Assembly (NCBI GenBank): GCA_016713105.1
Contig: JADJPS010000020.1
Location: 186,001 to 250,000 of the forward strand
DNA from: Devosia sp.
GTDB lineage: Bacteria; Pseudomonadota; Alphaproteobacteria; Rhizobiales; Devosiaceae
Reading direction: 5' to 3'
Length of the DNA: 64,000 nt
Under the pieces are notes generated by a model. It was given only the letters and a program-made list of their open reading frames with translations. It was not told the origin of the DNA and made no database searches. Every line of letters begins with the position of its first letter. Within the stretch, counting starts at the first letter, position 1. Position numbers and translations under genes: made by a program. Below are positions 25,768 through 36,536 of the stretch, one piece after another.

Positions 25768-26695
25768 GATCGATGCCCTGAGCAAGGAGTATTCCGGACA
25801 ACGGGTCGTGGATCGGGTGAGCTTCAATGTCGCCGAGGGGGAAATCGCGGTCGTGGTGGGCACCTCGGGCTCCGGCAAGACCACGCTGCTGCGGATGATC
25901 AACCGGCTGATCGAGCCAACCGCCGGGACGGTTCGGATCGAGGGTGAGGACATCGGCGCCATTCCTGCCCACCTGCTGCGCCGCCGGATCGGCTACGTCA
26001 TCCAGGGGCATGGGTTGTTCCCGCACCGCACGGTAGCGCAGAACGTCGGCACCGTGCCGGCCCTGCTCGGCTGGGACCGGGCGCGGATCGACCGCCGGAC
26101 CGATGAACTGCTGGTGCTGTTCCAGCTCGACCCCGCCGAGTTCCGCGACCGGTTGCCCGGTGAACTCTCGGGTGGCCAGCAGCAGCGCGTCGGCGTGGCG
26201 CGGGCACTCGCGGCGGAACCGAAGCTGCTGCTGATGGACGAGCCGTTCGGGGCGCTCGATCCGATCATCCGCGCCAAGGCGCAGTCGGACCTCGTGGCCA
26301 TTCAGAAGCGCTTCGGCACGACTATCGTCCTCGTCACCCACGACATGGAGGAGGCGATCCAGCTCGGCACGCGGATCGCCGTCATGGAGCAGGGCAGGCT
26401 GCAGCAGTACGCACCGCCGGCCGAGATCATCGCCGGCCCGGCGAACCCGGTCGTGGCTGAACTGATCGGCGGCGACCGGCCGTTCCGGCTTCTGGCGCTG
26501 GGCCGGGTGCGAGACCTGGTGGAGCCGGGTCCGGCCGCAGGGGAGCCGGTAGCGGCCGACGCCAGCCTGCGCGAGGCCTATGCCGAGTGCCTGTGGAGCG
26601 GCCGTGAGGTGCTGCCCGTGATCGATGCGGACGGCAGGTCGCTGGGCCGAATCCGGCGCGACGACATTGCCCACAGGGCGGAGAAGCCGCAATGA
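25760..26695 (+). CDS. ABC transporter ATP-binding protein, quaternary amine type (OpuBA/YehX-like), with CBS-like tail
   Basis: This is the ATPase subunit, 311 residues. Walker A is GTSGSGKTT, the signature is LSGGQQQRVGVARAL, Walker B is LLLMDEPFGALDP and the switch His is in VTHDMEEA. The C-terminal part (LASGR-like LALGRVRDLVEPG to LPVIDADGRSLGRIRRDD) resembles the single CBS-type regulatory tail of betaine transporters, which senses ionic strength in relatives. The start at 25760 (GTG) lies inside the permease end, and the stop overlaps the next permease start (ATGA). Confidence 0.92.
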   Translation: MIEIDALSKEYSGQRVVDRVSFNVAEGEIAVVVGTSGSGKTTLLRMINRLIEPTAGTVRIEGEDIGAIPAHLLRRRIGYVIQGHGLFPHRTVAQNVGTVPALLGWDRARIDRRTDELLVLFQLDPAEFRDRLPGELSGGQQQRVGVARALAAEPKLLLMDEPFGALDPIIRAKAQSDLVAIQKRFGTTIVLVTHDMEEAIQLGTRIAVMEQGRLQQYAPPAEIIAGPANPVVAELIGGDRPFRLLALGRVRDLVEPGPAAGEPVAADASLREAYAECLWSGREVLPVIDADGRSLGRIRRDDIAHRAEKPQ

Positions 26696-27435
26696 GGGCC
26701 GGCGTCGCCATCCGGCTGGTGGTGCTGGCCTTGCTGATTGCCTTCGTCGCCTCGCCGCAGACCTTCGCCTTCGTGTTCCAGCCGCTGACCAGGAACGGCC
26801 AGCCGGCAATCTACCTGCAGAACGGCCTGCTCAACCTGACGCTCAGCCACCTCGCCATCGTTGCCGTCGCGACCGTCGCATCGACACTCGTGGCGGTCGG
26901 GCTGGCGATCGCGGTGACCCGACCATTCGGGGCGGAATTCCTGCCGCTCTCCCGCACGCTGGCCAATGTCGGGCAGACCTTTCCGCCGGTGGCGGTGCTG
27001 GCGCTGGCCGTGCCGCTCCTCGGCTTCGGCACCGCGCCGACGCTGGTGGCCCTGTTTCTCTACGGTCTGCTGCCGATCTTCGAGAATGCGCTGACCGGCC
27101 TGACGACGCTGCCGCCGGCGGTGACCGAGGCGGCGCGCGGCGTCGGCATGACCGAAGGCCAGCGGCTGGTCGGCGTGGACCTGCCGCTCGCCACGCCGGT
27201 GATCCTCGCCGGCATCCGCCTCTCGGTGGTGATCTCGATCGCCACGGCCACCATCGGCTCGACCGTCGCCGCCTCGACGCTGGGCGAAGTGATCCTCGCC
27301 GGATTACTCAGTTCCAACCTCGCCTTCGTGGCGCAGGGCGGTCTGGTCGTGGCCGTGATCGCCGTGCTGATCTACGACGGGCTCTCCGCGCTGGAGCGGC
27401 TGCTGGCGCACAGGACCGGGCAGGGGGCTCGCTAG
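26692..27435 (+). CDS. ABC transporter permease, quaternary amine type (YehW-like)
   Basis: This is the second permease, 247 residues with about six helices. The coupling loop is TEAARGVGMTEGQRLVGVDLPLATPVILAGIR, closely matching its partner. ATG at 26692 overlaps the ATPase stop by four bases. With the preceding three genes it completes a four-gene importer with two different permeases, the YehZYXW arrangement in different order. Confidence 0.9.
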   Translation: MRAGVAIRLVVLALLIAFVASPQTFAFVFQPLTRNGQPAIYLQNGLLNLTLSHLAIVAVATVASTLVAVGLAIAVTRPFGAEFLPLSRTLANVGQTFPPVAVLALAVPLLGFGTAPTLVALFLYGLLPIFENALTGLTTLPPAVTEAARGVGMTEGQRLVGVDLPLATPVILAGIRLSVVISIATATIGSTVAASTLGEVILAGLLSSNLAFVAQGGLVVAVIAVLIYDGLSALERLLAHRTGQGAR

Positions 27436-27493
27436 GCAGTCGGGCGGGCCCTCGCAGAGCGAACCGGACTGCCCTTTGCGGAGTGAGCCAGTC

Positions 27494-27585
27494 GGCCCCT
27501 CACCCCGGCCCTCTCCCCCGAGGGGAGAGGGAGAGATGGGGCACAGACCCGACCTGCCCCTCCTGGTCGGGAGGGGCAGGTCGGG
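27494..27585. repeat. Palindromic repeat followed by a 15-bp perfect hairpin between convergent genes
   Basis: Bases 27494-27529 are a member of the CCCCTCACC/CTCTCCCC repeat family with a CTCTCCCC/GGGGAGAG stem (27511-27529). Bases 27548-27585 form a separate perfect 15-bp stem (CCCGACCTGCCCCTC with its complement, 8-nt loop). Lying between the convergent permease and yejA genes, it could act as a two-way terminator, though no T-run follows. Confidence 0.55.
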
Positions 27586-27609
27586 CGTTGCCGTCCGAGC
27601 GTGAGATGC

Positions 27610-29451
27610 TCAGTTCTTCGCCGCGCCGGTCCTGGCCGCCCTGGCCTCGTCGTACCACCAGGTATGGGGGAAGCCGATCGAGTAGTCCGGCAGCCTGTCG
27701 GGGTGGCTGAAGCGGTCCCAGCGGGCGACGCGGGCCTTGCGGAGCGAGTAGCTGGGCATCACGAAGTTGTGGGCGAGCAGCACCCGGTCGAGCGCCCTGG
27801 TGGCGGCCTCGAGGGTTTCGCGGTCGTCGGCGAAGATGATCCTGTCGATCAGGGCATCGACTCCCTTGTCGGCGATGCCGGCATAGTTGCGGCTGTCCTG
27901 CTGGGCGGCCGAGGCCGAGCCCCAGAAGTCGCGCTGCTCGTTGCCCGGCGACAGCGACTGGGCCCACCCGGTGTAGATCATGTCGTAGTCGCGCGAGCGC
28001 ACCCGCTCGATGTACTGGGGCGAGTCGACGGTGCGGATGCTGACCTCCATGCCCAGCCGCTCGAGATTGGTCTGGAACGCGGTGGCGATGGGCTCGAGCG
28101 TCGGGCCGTTGAGCAGGATCTCGAAGGCGACGTGCTTGCCGCTCGCATCGAGCAGCTGGCTGCCCTCGAGCCGGTAGCCGGCGGCGGTGAGCGTATCGAG
28201 CGCGATCCTCAGGTTGGCGCGGAGCCTGGCCGGATCGCCACCCACCGGGTTGGTGTAGGGCGTGGTGAACACGCGTTCCGGCACCAGATCCCTCACCGCG
28301 TTGAGGATCTCTAGTTCCTCACCCTCGGGCAGGCCGGAAGAGGCGAGCGGAATACCGTAAAAGAAGCTGTCGATGCGGTTGTACTGGCCGAAGAAGCGCA
28401 GCTTGTCGAGTTCCTCGAAATCGAAGGCATAGAGGAAGGCCTCGCGCAGCGCCTGGTTCTGGAACACCTCGCGCCTGAGGTTGGGCACGAAGCCGACCAT
28501 GATGCCCGAGGTGCGGTAGGGGTTCTCGAACATCTCCTTGATCACCCGGCCATCGGTTGCGGCGGGGAAGTCGTAGCCGCCCTGCCAGCGCAGCGCCAGG
28601 TTCTCGTCCCACCAGTCGAACTCGTCGCCCTTGAAGCCCTCGAACTGGGCCGTGGTATCGAGGAATAACTCGTATTTCACCTGGTCGAAATTGTTGTGCC
28701 CGACGGCGAAGCCCTCGTTGCTCGCCCAGTAGTCCGGGTTGCGCTGATAGGTGATCGAGCGCCCCGGGCTGAACTCGGCAAGGACATAGGGGCCCGAGCC
28801 CATCGGCTTTTCGAGGGTCGGCCTGGAGATGTCGCGCTTGTTGCCCTTCTCGTCCGTTCCCTCCCACCAGTGCCTGGGCAGCACCAGCAATTGCCCCATG
28901 ATCTTGGGCAGTTCCCGGTTGCCGCTCTGGTCGAAGGTGAAGGTGACCTCCCCGGGGGCGCTGACCTCGGCCCTGGTGACGTTGGCGTAGTAGTTGGCCT
29001 GGCTGGGATTGAGGGCGATGATCTGGTCGAAGGACCAGACCACGTCCTCGGCAGTGACCGGCTGGCCGTCGGCCCACCGGGCGCGCGGGTTCATCCGGAA
29101 GGTGACCGAAGAGAAGTCGTCGGGAAAGCTCGAGGCCTCGGCGAGGGCGCCGTACTCGGTCGACACCTCGTCCTCGGAACTGGTGGTAAGCGTCTCGTAG
29201 ATCAGCCCCAGGCCGGAAGCGGGCTCGCCTTCCGGCAGGATCGGGTTGAAGGTATCGAAGCCGCCCATGTCGGAAAGCCGGACCACGCCGCCCTTGGGCG
29301 CATCGGGATTGACGTAGTCGAAATGCGCGAAGCCCGGCGGATACTTGGGTTCGCCGACCAGCGAGGTGGCATGATGCCAGACCCGCTCCTCGGCGAAGGC
29401 GGGGGAGAAGGCGGCGAGGGCGGTGAGGGCGAGGGCGGCGAGAAGCTTCAT
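27610..29451 (-). CDS. yejA: Peptide ABC transporter substrate-binding protein (YejA-like)
   Basis: This family 5 periplasmic binding protein of 613 residues has a Sec signal (KLLAALALTALAAFSPAFA). Family features include DAPKGGVVRLSDMGGFDTFNP, typical of the YejA branch, and the MGSGPYVLAEFSPG core. YejABEF imports peptides and microcin C-like compounds. ATG at 29451 was preferred over 29463 because the signal peptide then starts with MKLL. It is last in the transcript order yejB-yejE-yejF-yejA, 88 bp after yejF. Confidence 0.9.
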   Translation of the reverse strand: MKLLAALALTALAAFSPAFAEERVWHHATSLVGEPKYPPGFAHFDYVNPDAPKGGVVRLSDMGGFDTFNPILPEGEPASGLGLIYETLTTSSEDEVSTEYGALAEASSFPDDFSSVTFRMNPRARWADGQPVTAEDVVWSFDQIIALNPSQANYYANVTRAEVSAPGEVTFTFDQSGNRELPKIMGQLLVLPRHWWEGTDEKGNKRDISRPTLEKPMGSGPYVLAEFSPGRSITYQRNPDYWASNEGFAVGHNNFDQVKYELFLDTTAQFEGFKGDEFDWWDENLALRWQGGYDFPAATDGRVIKEMFENPYRTSGIMVGFVPNLRREVFQNQALREAFLYAFDFEELDKLRFFGQYNRIDSFFYGIPLASSGLPEGEELEILNAVRDLVPERVFTTPYTNPVGGDPARLRANLRIALDTLTAAGYRLEGSQLLDASGKHVAFEILLNGPTLEPIATAFQTNLERLGMEVSIRTVDSPQYIERVRSRDYDMIYTGWAQSLSPGNEQRDFWGSASAAQQDSRNYAGIADKGVDALIDRIIFADDRETLEAATRALDRVLLAHNFVMPSYSLRKARVARWDRFSHPDRLPDYSIGFPHTWWYDEARAARTGAAKN

Positions 29452-29539
29452 TGGGGCCTCCATCTGGGGAGAGGGTGGAGTTTATGGGGGATTTGTGCAG
29501 GAGGCGAGATGAGAGATCGCGGCGGGGAAGGCATGCTGC

Positions 29540-31161
<1,622 letters not shown>

Positions 31162-31165
<4 letters not shown>

Positions 31166-32331
31166 TGGCCGAACACCCGGCGCGGATCGAACGCGTCGCG
31201 CACTGCCTCGCCGATGAAGACGAGCAGGATCAGGATCATCGAGAGCACCGCGAAACTGGTGATCCCGAGCCATGGCGCGAACAGGTATTCCTTGCCCTGA
31301 CTCAGCAACTCGCCGAGCGAGGGTGAGCCGGTGGGCAGGCCGAAGCCGAGGAAGTCGAGCGCGGTCAACGTTGTCACCGAGCCCGAAACGATGAACGGGG
31401 TGAAGGTGAGGGTGGCGACCATGGCGTTGGGCAGCACGTGGCGGACCATGATCTGGGTGTTCGACACGCCCAGCGCGCGCGCCGCCGCGACATACTCGAA
31501 ATTGCGGGCGCGCAGGAACTCGGCGCGCACGATGCCGACCAGCGCCGTCCAGGAGAACAGCAGCAGGATGAGCAGCAGCACCCAGAAGCTTGGCACGATG
31601 ACGCTCGAAACGATCAGCAGCAGGTAGAGCTGCGGGATCGAGCCGTAGATATCGAGGAGACGCTGGCCGATTAGGTCAACCCAGCCGCCGAAATAACCCT
31701 GCACCGCCCCCGCCGCGATGCCGATGACCGAGGAGAGGCCGGACAGGATCAGCCCGAACAGCACCGAGATGCGGAAGCCGTACAGGAGGCGCGCGAGCAC
31801 GTCGCGGCCCTGGTCGTCGGTCCCCAGCCAGTGCCAGTTGCCCAGCGTGCAGGAGGGATCGGCGACGCCCTGCGGGTAGCGGCCGCAGCGCTGTTCCGGC
31901 GTCTGCAGCCAGGAAGGCGGAGACGGCACCGCGCCGGTGAGCGATTCATCGGCGGTGCGGTAGGAGTAGCGGATCGGTGGCCACAGCATCCAGCCATTGG
32001 CATTGATCTCGTCGGCGATGAACGGGTCCCGGTAGTTGGTCTGGGCAAAGAAGCCGCCGAACTTCTCCTCGGGGTAGCTGAATACCACCGGGACCAGCAG
32101 CTCGCCCTTGTAGGAGGCCAGCAGCGGCTGGTCGTTGGCGATCAGTTCGGAGAACAGGGTGAGCACGAACAGCACGAGGAAGATCCACAGCGACCACAGT
32201 CCGCGCCGGTTCGCCTTGAAGACGTGCAGCCGGCGCTGGTTGATCGGCGACAGCAGCGGTGCCGACCGCGCGGCGTCGGCGGGCGCGAAGGCGATGAACG
32301 GCATGCCGCGGGCCGATGCGAGGGCGTGCAT
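31162..32331 (-). CDS. yejE: Peptide ABC transporter permease (YejE)
   Basis: This is a DppC-type permease of 389 residues. An N-terminal helix (LWSLWIFLVLFVLTLFSELIA) precedes a large periplasmic loop with FGGFFAQTNYRDPFI and LGTDDQGRDVLARLLYGFR. The transporter domain follows, with coupling loop VAAARALGVSNTQIMVRHVLPNAM. ATG at 32331 overlaps the yejB stop by one base (TGATG). The long YejE-specific loop fits this subfamily rather than DppC or OppC. Confidence 0.92.
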
Positions 32332-33443
32332 CAGACCTCCCGGTTCTCGAAGTCGATGCGCGGATCGATCCACATGTACATCAGGTCCGAGATCAGCGCG
32401 AGGACGAGCCCGACGAGCGAGAAGATGTAGAGCGTTGCAAAGATCACCGAGTAGTCGCGGTTGACCAGCGACTGGTAGCCCAGGTACCCCAGCCCATCGA
32501 GCGAGAAGATGGTCTCGATCAGCAGCGAGCCGCCGAAGAAGATGCCGACGAAGGCCGCCGGAAATCCCGCGATCACCAGCATCATGGCATTGCGGAACAC
32601 GTGCCGGTAGAGCACCTGCCGGTCGGTCAGCCCCTTGGCGCGCGCCACCATGACGTATTGCTTGCGGATCTCGTCGATGAACGAGTTCTTGACCAGCATG
32701 GTGAGCGTGGCGAAGGCGCCGGCCGCCATGGCGGCGATCGGCAGCGCGATGTGCCACAGATAGTCGAGGATCTGCTGGTACCAGGGCAGGCTGGCCCAGT
32801 TCTCCGACACCAGCCCGCGCAGCGGGAAGATATCGAGGAAATTGCCGCCCGCGAACAACACGATGAGCAGCACGGCAATGAGGAAGTCGGGCAGCGAGTA
32901 GCCCACGATGATCACGGTGGAGGTCCACAGGTCGAACTTCTGGCCGTCCCGGATTGCCTTGGCGATGCCGAGCGGGATGGAGATGCCGTAGCCGATCAGC
33001 GTCATCCACAGCCCCAGCGTGATCGACACCGGGAGTTTTTCGGCGATCAGCTGCAGCACCGGCACGTCGCGCGAATAGGAATTGCCGAAATCGAAGCGGA
33101 TGTAGTTCCACAGCATCAGCCCGAAGCGCTCCAGGATCGGCTTGTCGAAGCCGTACTGCTTCTCGATGCGGGCGATGATGTCGGGCCTGAGCCCCTGGGC
33201 GCCGCGGTAGCTGCTGCCCAGCTCGGACTTGCGGTCGCCCTGGACGACATTCTGGCCGGCGAAGTCGCCCTCGGCGTTGCCTCCGATCGCCGATGAGACG
33301 GCCAGCGACTGCCCGCTCAGCCGGGCGATGTAGTTCTCGACCGGTCCGCCAGGCGCGAGCTGGGTGACGAAGAACGAAACCGTCATGATCCCGAACAGCG
33401 TAGGGATCATCAGCAGCAGGCGACGGAAGATATAGGCGCCCAC
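32331..33443 (-). CDS. yejB: Peptide ABC transporter permease (YejB)
   Basis: This is a DppB-type permease of 370 residues and the first gene of the yejBEFA operon. The N-terminal AYIFRRLLLMIPTLFGIMTVSFFVTQLAPGGP is diagnostic. A periplasmic segment and five further helices follow, with coupling loop VMVARAKGLTDRQVLYRHVFRNAM. GTG at 33443 has GGAG six bases upstream. The 84-bp gap before it separates it from the sugar isomerase gene on the same strand. Confidence 0.92.
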   Translation of the reverse strand: MGAYIFRRLLLMIPTLFGIMTVSFFVTQLAPGGPVENYIARLSGQSLAVSSAIGGNAEGDFAGQNVVQGDRKSELGSSYRGAQGLRPDIIARIEKQYGFDKPILERFGLMLWNYIRFDFGNSYSRDVPVLQLIAEKLPVSITLGLWMTLIGYGISIPLGIAKAIRDGQKFDLWTSTVIIVGYSLPDFLIAVLLIVLFAGGNFLDIFPLRGLVSENWASLPWYQQILDYLWHIALPIAAMAAGAFATLTMLVKNSFIDEIRKQYVMVARAKGLTDRQVLYRHVFRNAMMLVIAGFPAAFVGIFFGGSLLIETIFSLDGLGYLGYQSLVNRDYSVIFATLYIFSLVGLVLALISDLMYMWIDPRIDFENREV

Positions 33444-33527
33444 AAGAGGCTCCGGCAAAACTGAGGTCGGTATAGCTACGGAGCAGTGTGGCCCGGCTTG
33501 TGACAAATCACCAAAGGTTGAATTCAA

Positions 33528-34382
33528 TCATCCCCGGTTGACGAAGCCGATGCCGCACGCATCGCCGACCGCAAAGATGCGGTCGCGGGCCACCCCATAG
33601 GCCGGCCCCTCGAGATGCTCGAGCATCAGCGGTACCTCGCGCGGCAGCCGGTCGAGTTCGCCCAGGTACGTGCGGTAGTCGAGCACGCCCTCTCCGATCT
33701 GTACCTCGTCGAGATGCAGCGCCGCCTGGTGATGGAGCAGGATGTCCTTGGCGTGGCAGGAGACGATGTGGGCTCCCAGCCTGTCGAAGCACTCGCGGAT
33801 GAGGGCGCCGTTGGCGAAGTAGACGCGCGGCGTCATCACGAGGTTCACCGGATCGAGATGGGCGCCGAACATCGGCCGGTCGACGGCCCGGATCAACTCG
33901 ACATAGCTGTCGACGCTGTCGGGCAGCGAGTACTGCATCATCTCGAGGGCGAACTTCGCCCGCTTCGGCTTCACCGTGTCGATCAGCGAGCGCACCGTCT
34001 CGACGCAGGCCTCGAAGCAGGCGTCCGTCATGTTTTCGGCGGCCGGGGCATAGTCCGTGCCGGCCTTGAACGAGCCGATGTAGCTCACCGCGCAGCAGGC
34101 GCCGACCGCATCGGCCACCGCGAGCCTGTCCGCGGCAAAGGCGAGATTGGCCTTGCGCGTCGCCTCGTCCGGGGTGACGAGATTGCGCCAGATGCCAAGC
34201 TCGGCGAGCATCACGTTCTCGGCCGCAAAGGCCGCCTCGAAGGCGGCGAGCCGGCCGCTGTCGGCGGCCGTCAGGGTCGCCGGCACATAGGCGGCCCCAT
34301 ACCCGAAGGTGCGGTGGGCCCGCGCGAAGGCCACCGGATCCTCGTCCGGGGTGTCGAGGCCATGGCCGCCCAGCCGGATCAT
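33528..34382 (-). CDS. Sugar phosphate isomerase/epimerase-like TIM-barrel protein
   Basis: This is a 284-residue xylose-isomerase-like (AP endonuclease 2 family) TIM barrel. Metal-site candidates are Glu in KFALEMMQYS, Asp/His in MFGAHLDPVNLV, His in HIVSCHAKDI and Glu in PLMLEHLEGP, in the usual order for these epimerases. ATG at 34382 overlaps the stop of the NAD-dependent epimerase by one base (TGATG), so the two are co-translated. The pair probably interconverts a sugar or sugar acid; the substrate is not evident. Confidence 0.82.
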   Translation of the reverse strand: MIRLGGHGLDTPDEDPVAFARAHRTFGYGAAYVPATLTAADSGRLAAFEAAFAAENVMLAELGIWRNLVTPDEATRKANLAFAADRLAVADAVGACCAVSYIGSFKAGTDYAPAAENMTDACFEACVETVRSLIDTVKPKRAKFALEMMQYSLPDSVDSYVELIRAVDRPMFGAHLDPVNLVMTPRVYFANGALIRECFDRLGAHIVSCHAKDILLHHQAALHLDEVQIGEGVLDYRTYLGELDRLPREVPLMLEHLEGPAYGVARDRIFAVGDACGIGFVNRG

Positions 34383-35239
34383 CAGACGTGGTTCCGCCAG
34401 CTGTGCTGCGGCTCGTAGCCGAGCAGGCGCCGCGCCTTGTCGATCGACAGCAGCGTGCTGTTTTCGCCGAGCGGCGTCCTGTGCGGCACGGTCGGGAAGA
34501 TTTCGGCCATCAGCTCGACATTGGGGCGGCGCATCACGGTGTCGGCATTGGCGATGATGAAGGCTTCGAAGCCGGTGAACTGGGCCTCGATGCCACGCCG
34601 CACCGCCTGGGCCCCGTCGCGCGCATCGATATAGCCCCAGAGGTTCCACTTGCGCAGCGGGGCATCGGCATCGAAGGCGGGGAAGGCCTTGTAGTCCTCG
34701 ACATCCATGACGTTGGAGAACCGCAGCCCGACCATCTTGAGGGCCGGGTCCCAGCGACAGTACTGGGCCGCCATGGTCTCGTCGAGGAGCTTGCCCAGCG
34801 AATAGGCGGTTTCCGGGCGCGGGAAATACTCCTCGTCGACCGGGGCGTAGGGCGGCGGGGTATCGAAGGGCAGGCCGAGCACGGTCTCGCTGGAGGCGAA
34901 GACGACATTCCTGATGCCGGCGAGGCGGCAGGCCTCGAAGACATTGTAGGTGGTCGGGACGTTGTTGCCGAGTGTGCGGCTGTTGGCGAACTGGCCCGGA
35001 GCCGGGATGGCGGCCAGGTGCACGACTGCGTCATAGCGGGCCCGGTGCTCGTCAACGCCCCCGAGGATGGCCTCGGCCACCTGGCCGAAATCGGTGAGGT
35101 CGACCCGCACCGTCGGGCAGATCGCCTCGCGCGGCAGCACCTGATCGAGATTGAGCACCCGATCGCCGTGCTGCACCAGGTCCTTCACGACCGCCCTGCC
35201 CAGCTTGCCGCTGCCGCCCGTCACCAGGATGTTCCGCAT
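34382..35239 (-). CDS. NAD(P)-dependent epimerase/dehydratase, extended SDR
   Basis: This is a 285-residue Rossmann protein. The nucleotide loop ILVTGGSGKLGRAVVKDL, the VVHLAAIPAPG block, the catalytic Ser in FASSETVLG and the Tyr-x3-Lys pair (TAYSLGKLLDE) are present. Relatives act as uronate dehydrogenases or sugar nucleotide epimerases. The start at 35239 (MRNILVTGG) was chosen over 35257. It is coupled to the TIM-barrel gene downstream. Confidence 0.85.
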   Translation of the reverse strand: MRNILVTGGSGKLGRAVVKDLVQHGDRVLNLDQVLPREAICPTVRVDLTDFGQVAEAILGGVDEHRARYDAVVHLAAIPAPGQFANSRTLGNNVPTTYNVFEACRLAGIRNVVFASSETVLGLPFDTPPPYAPVDEEYFPRPETAYSLGKLLDETMAAQYCRWDPALKMVGLRFSNVMDVEDYKAFPAFDADAPLRKWNLWGYIDARDGAQAVRRGIEAQFTGFEAFIIANADTVMRRPNVELMAEIFPTVPHRTPLGENSTLLSIDKARRLLGYEPQHSWRNHV

Positions 35240-35326
35240 CTGTCGCCTCCCCAGCACATCGGGGGGAACCTAGCAACGAGCGCATGCCAGTGGAATGGCC
35301 GTCGTGCGTTCCGGGCGCTGAATACC

Positions 35327-35356
35327 GTCTGAACGGGGAAGTCACTGCCGGTTCAA
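35327..35356 (+). promoter_or_regulatory. TGAAC/GGTTCA promoter-like motif, copy 1
   Basis: GTCTGAACGG (35327-35336) is followed by GCCGGTTCAAG (35347-35357). GAAC and GTT are exactly 16 bases apart, as in general-stress sigma factor (EcfG-type) promoters of alphaproteobacteria (GGAAC-N16/17-GTT), though the first base differs. It lies about 105 bp before the small secreted protein at 35462 and recurs at 35967-35996. Confidence 0.45.
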
Positions 35357-35461
35357 GGGGCTGGCACTAGGGTCGGAACCAGCGTCAGGAGGCTTCGGCC
35401 TCAACGGGGAAAGACGAAAGGAACCCAACGCGGTCGTCGACCGCCCACCAGGAGACTGAAG

Positions 35462-35866
35462 ATGAACAAGCTCGCGCTCGCAGCCCTAGCTGCCATTTCA
35501 CTCACAGCTGTTTCGACCCTGCCCGCATTTTCCCAGGCGATTCTGACCTACGTGCCGAACAACAACAAGATCCCGAACTCTCCCACCTACCAGTGCGACG
35601 AGCAGATCGGGTACCTCAAGCGCGTCCATCGCTCGGAAGTTGCCGCCGTGGACGACGGCTACCGGGTATGGGTCACCGAACTCTGCCCGACCTTCGGCCT
35701 GATGCGCTCGGAAGGCAATGCCGCCTACCTCCGCACCACCATCGCGGAAAACGATGTGCTGACCGAGGTGCTGCAGCGCCGGGCCTACTCGGCGGACGAT
35801 GTCTTCGCCGTCCGCATGATGGGCGATGGCACCATCGCGCTCTACGTCCATCGCTTCGGCCGCTGA
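35462..35866 (+). CDS. Small secreted protein, function unknown
   Basis: This is a 134-residue protein with a Sec signal peptide (KLALAALAAISLTAVSTLPAFS). The mature part has two cysteines (TYQCDEQIG and TELCPTFG) and no recognised domain. An AGGAG site precedes ATG 35462. It shares a TGAAC/GGTTCA upstream motif with the next small secreted gene (36056), so both may respond to the same signal. A role in the envelope is inferred only from export. Confidence 0.65.
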   Translation: MNKLALAALAAISLTAVSTLPAFSQAILTYVPNNNKIPNSPTYQCDEQIGYLKRVHRSEVAAVDDGYRVWVTELCPTFGLMRSEGNAAYLRTTIAENDVLTEVLQRRAYSADDVFAVRMMGDGTIALYVHRFGR

Positions 35867-35966
35867 CGCCGGACCACAGCAAACTGCACGAGCAGGGGCG
35901 TGCGCCGCAAGGCGTGCGCCCTGCGTCATTTCCCGGGTCGTGCGGGTCGCGGCGGGCAGGAACGCA

Positions 35967-35996
35967 GTCTGAACGGCCACCTCAGCGCCGGTTCAA
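35967..35996 (+). promoter_or_regulatory. TGAAC/GGTTCA promoter-like motif, copy 2
   Basis: GTCTGAACGG (from 35967) and GCCGGTTCAAG (to 35997) repeat the arrangement at 35327, again with GAAC and GTT 16 bases apart. The spacer bases differ between the copies except near the ends, so the conserved ends and spacing look functional. It lies 60 bp before ATG 36056. Confidence 0.45.
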
Positions 35997-36055
35997 GCCG
36001 GTTGCGCCATAACCGACCCAACAGATCGAACACCGGCACCGAAAGGGACGCCCTC

Positions 36056-36397
36056 ATGAACCGGAACCAGGAAAGTCTGCTCGTTGCGACCCTCGCCGGG
36101 CTGATCATAGCCAGCGCCGCCGCCTTCGCCATCCAGCCCGCGCTCGCCGCCGGCTATGACGTCGACGGCCCCGCCCAGATCACCGGCGTCGAGGGCTGGG
36201 ACGTGCTGAACGTGCGCAAGTGGCCCGCCTCCTACTCCATGCAGGTCGGGGCGCTCGAGCCCGAGACCAGCGTCTGGGTCGAGCGCTGCATCATCGCCCC
36301 GCAGGGCGGTTCGGACTGGTGCCTCGTCGAGCAGCAGGACACCCGCGGCTGGGTGAACGCCCGCTACCTCTCCGAAATCTACGACGCCGACATCTGA
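36056..36397 (+). CDS. Small secreted SH3-like domain protein
   Basis: This is a 113-residue protein. A signal peptide or membrane anchor (LLVATLAGLIIASAAAFAIQPALA) is followed by a bacterial SH3-type fold (WDVLNVRKWPASYSMQVGALEPETSVWVERCI, WCLVEQQDTRGWVNARYLSEI). Such domains usually bind cell wall peptides. The two cysteines could pair. ATG 36056 follows GAAAGGGACG. A terminator follows the gene, so it is probably monocistronic. Confidence 0.75.
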   Translation: MNRNQESLLVATLAGLIIASAAAFAIQPALAAGYDVDGPAQITGVEGWDVLNVRKWPASYSMQVGALEPETSVWVERCIIAPQGGSDWCLVEQQDTRGWVNARYLSEIYDADI

Positions 36398-36479
36398 GTT
36401 TCCTCCGCGCCCTCCGGCGGCATGCAAGCGCCGGACGGCCCTCCCTGACTGGCCTGACCTCCAACACGTTGACTTTCGC

Positions 36480-36520
36480 GGCCCGGTAGCGTTCCAGAAG
36501 GAACCTCCGGGCCCTTTTTT
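36480..36520 (+). terminator. Rho-independent terminator
   Basis: GGCCCGG (36480-36486) pairs with CCGGGCC (36507-36513), with an inner GTTCC/GGAAC stem, and is followed by six T residues (36515-36520). It ends the SH3-protein transcript just before the asparaginase gene. Confidence 0.8.
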
Positions 36521-36536
36521 CCTTCGGGAGTCGCCA

